DNA from: Candidatus Acetothermia bacterium | GTDB lineage: Bacteria; Bipolaricaulota; Bipolaricaulia; Bipolaricaulales; Bipolaricaulaceae | Direction of reading: 5' to 3' | Length of the DNA: 6,043 bases | Assembly (NCBI GenBank): GCA_003552425.1 | Contig: PUMC01000026.1 | Span: forward strand, 1 to 6,043 | In this document: positions 5,879-6,043 of the stretch, piece by piece | How the letters are laid out: each line of letters opens with the position of its first letter | Numbering within the stretch: position 1 is the first letter of the stretch | The notes under the pieces: model-generated | The model's database searches: none | What the model was told of the DNA's origin: nothing | The model's input: only the letters and a program-made list of their open reading frames with translations | Translations under genes and position numbers: made by a program

Positions 5879-6043
5879 GCGCGCAGCAGTTCCTTGTGGA
5901 CGTAGAGCTTGCCTGGTGCCCCGGATGCGGGAACCACGGGATCCGCCGTGCACTCGCCAACGGGCTGGCGCTCCTAGGGCTCCCTGCACACCGCGTGGTG
6001 TTGGTGACCGGCATCGGCCAGGCAGCGAAGATGGCACACTATG
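5875..6043 (+). CDS. 2-oxoacid:acceptor oxidoreductase, beta subunit (partial, 3' end outside window)
   Basis: The first 56 codons of a KorB-type beta subunit, cut by the window edge. It reads MSAQQFLVDVELAWCPGCGN at the start. The WCPGCGNHG motif (14-22) supplies C15 and C18, two of the ligands of the single [4Fe-4S] cluster. VVLVTGIGQAAKMAHY (41-56) is the conserved stretch that precedes the thiamine-diphosphate site. The GTG start overlaps the upstream stop (GTGA) and has a perfect GAGGAGG site, so the two genes are co-translated. Full-length relatives have roughly 250-300 residues, so most of the protein, including the GDG...NN motif, lies to the right. It pairs with the fused gamma-alpha subunit to form the second enzyme. 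Confidence 0.9.
   Translation, partial: MSAQQFLVDVELAWCPGCGNHGIRRALANGLALLGLPAHRVVLVTGIGQAAKMAHY

Noticed and set aside
5333..6037. 234-codon minus-strand open frame
   Set aside because: It runs across the well-supported fusion/beta junction on the other strand and shows no recognisable domain.
1..6043. CRISPR array, insertion sequence, tRNA or attachment site
   Set aside because: No spaced direct repeats, transposase motifs, terminal inverted repeats or tRNA-like cloverleaf were visible.

Overview
The window is a GC-rich bacterial segment in which every gene I can support lies on the + strand. It is devoted to anaerobic 2-oxoacid metabolism. A Crp/Fnr-type regulator is followed by a complete four-subunit 2-oxoacid (probably pyruvate):ferredoxin oxidoreductase operon, then a second, differently built oxidoreductase whose last gene runs off the right edge. 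Ferredoxin-linked 2-oxoacid oxidation, strong GGAGG-type ribosome sites and GTG/TTG starts suggest a strict anaerobe. The first bases look like the 3' end of a Gram-positive-style 16S rRNA (CCTCCTTTCT rather than CCTCCTTA), which would fit a high-GC Gram-positive or deep-branching relative. That taxonomic statement is only inference.

Layout. Bases 1 to about 11 match the conserved 16S rRNA 3' end (anti-Shine-Dalgarno). A strong intrinsic terminator follows at 90-120. The Crp/Fnr regulator (197-856) is closed by a second GC-rich terminator (883-915). A near-consensus sigma70-type promoter (940-969), overlaid by GTATTC/GAATAC half-sites, drives the gamma (1001-1567), delta/ferredoxin (1557-1859), alpha (1847-3010) and beta (3020-3979) genes. 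These overlap or nearly touch. A 57-codon ORF for a glycine-zipper membrane peptide (3976-4149) overlaps the beta stop codon and contains a perfect 12-bp hairpin near its start. Next comes a gamma-alpha fusion subunit (4193-5878) and its beta partner (5875 to the edge, partial), joined by a GTGA overlap.

How the genes work together. Both enzymes oxidatively decarboxylate a 2-oxoacid with coenzyme A and thiamine diphosphate and pass electrons to ferredoxin, or run in reverse to fix CO2. The first enzyme has its own 2x[4Fe-4S] ferredoxin-like delta subunit. The second has none in this window and probably passes electrons directly from the beta-subunit cluster. The adjacent Crp/Fnr protein is the obvious candidate regulator, but it lacks the canonical cAMP-pocket serine and the usual recognition-helix arginine, so its ligand and DNA site are probably not the textbook ones.

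I found no mobile element, CRISPR array, tRNA or unknown multi-gene system. The genes are recognisable families. The less ordinary points are the apparent 16S end with no 23S after it, the operator-like repeats at the por promoter, and the small membrane ORF with its internal hairpin.
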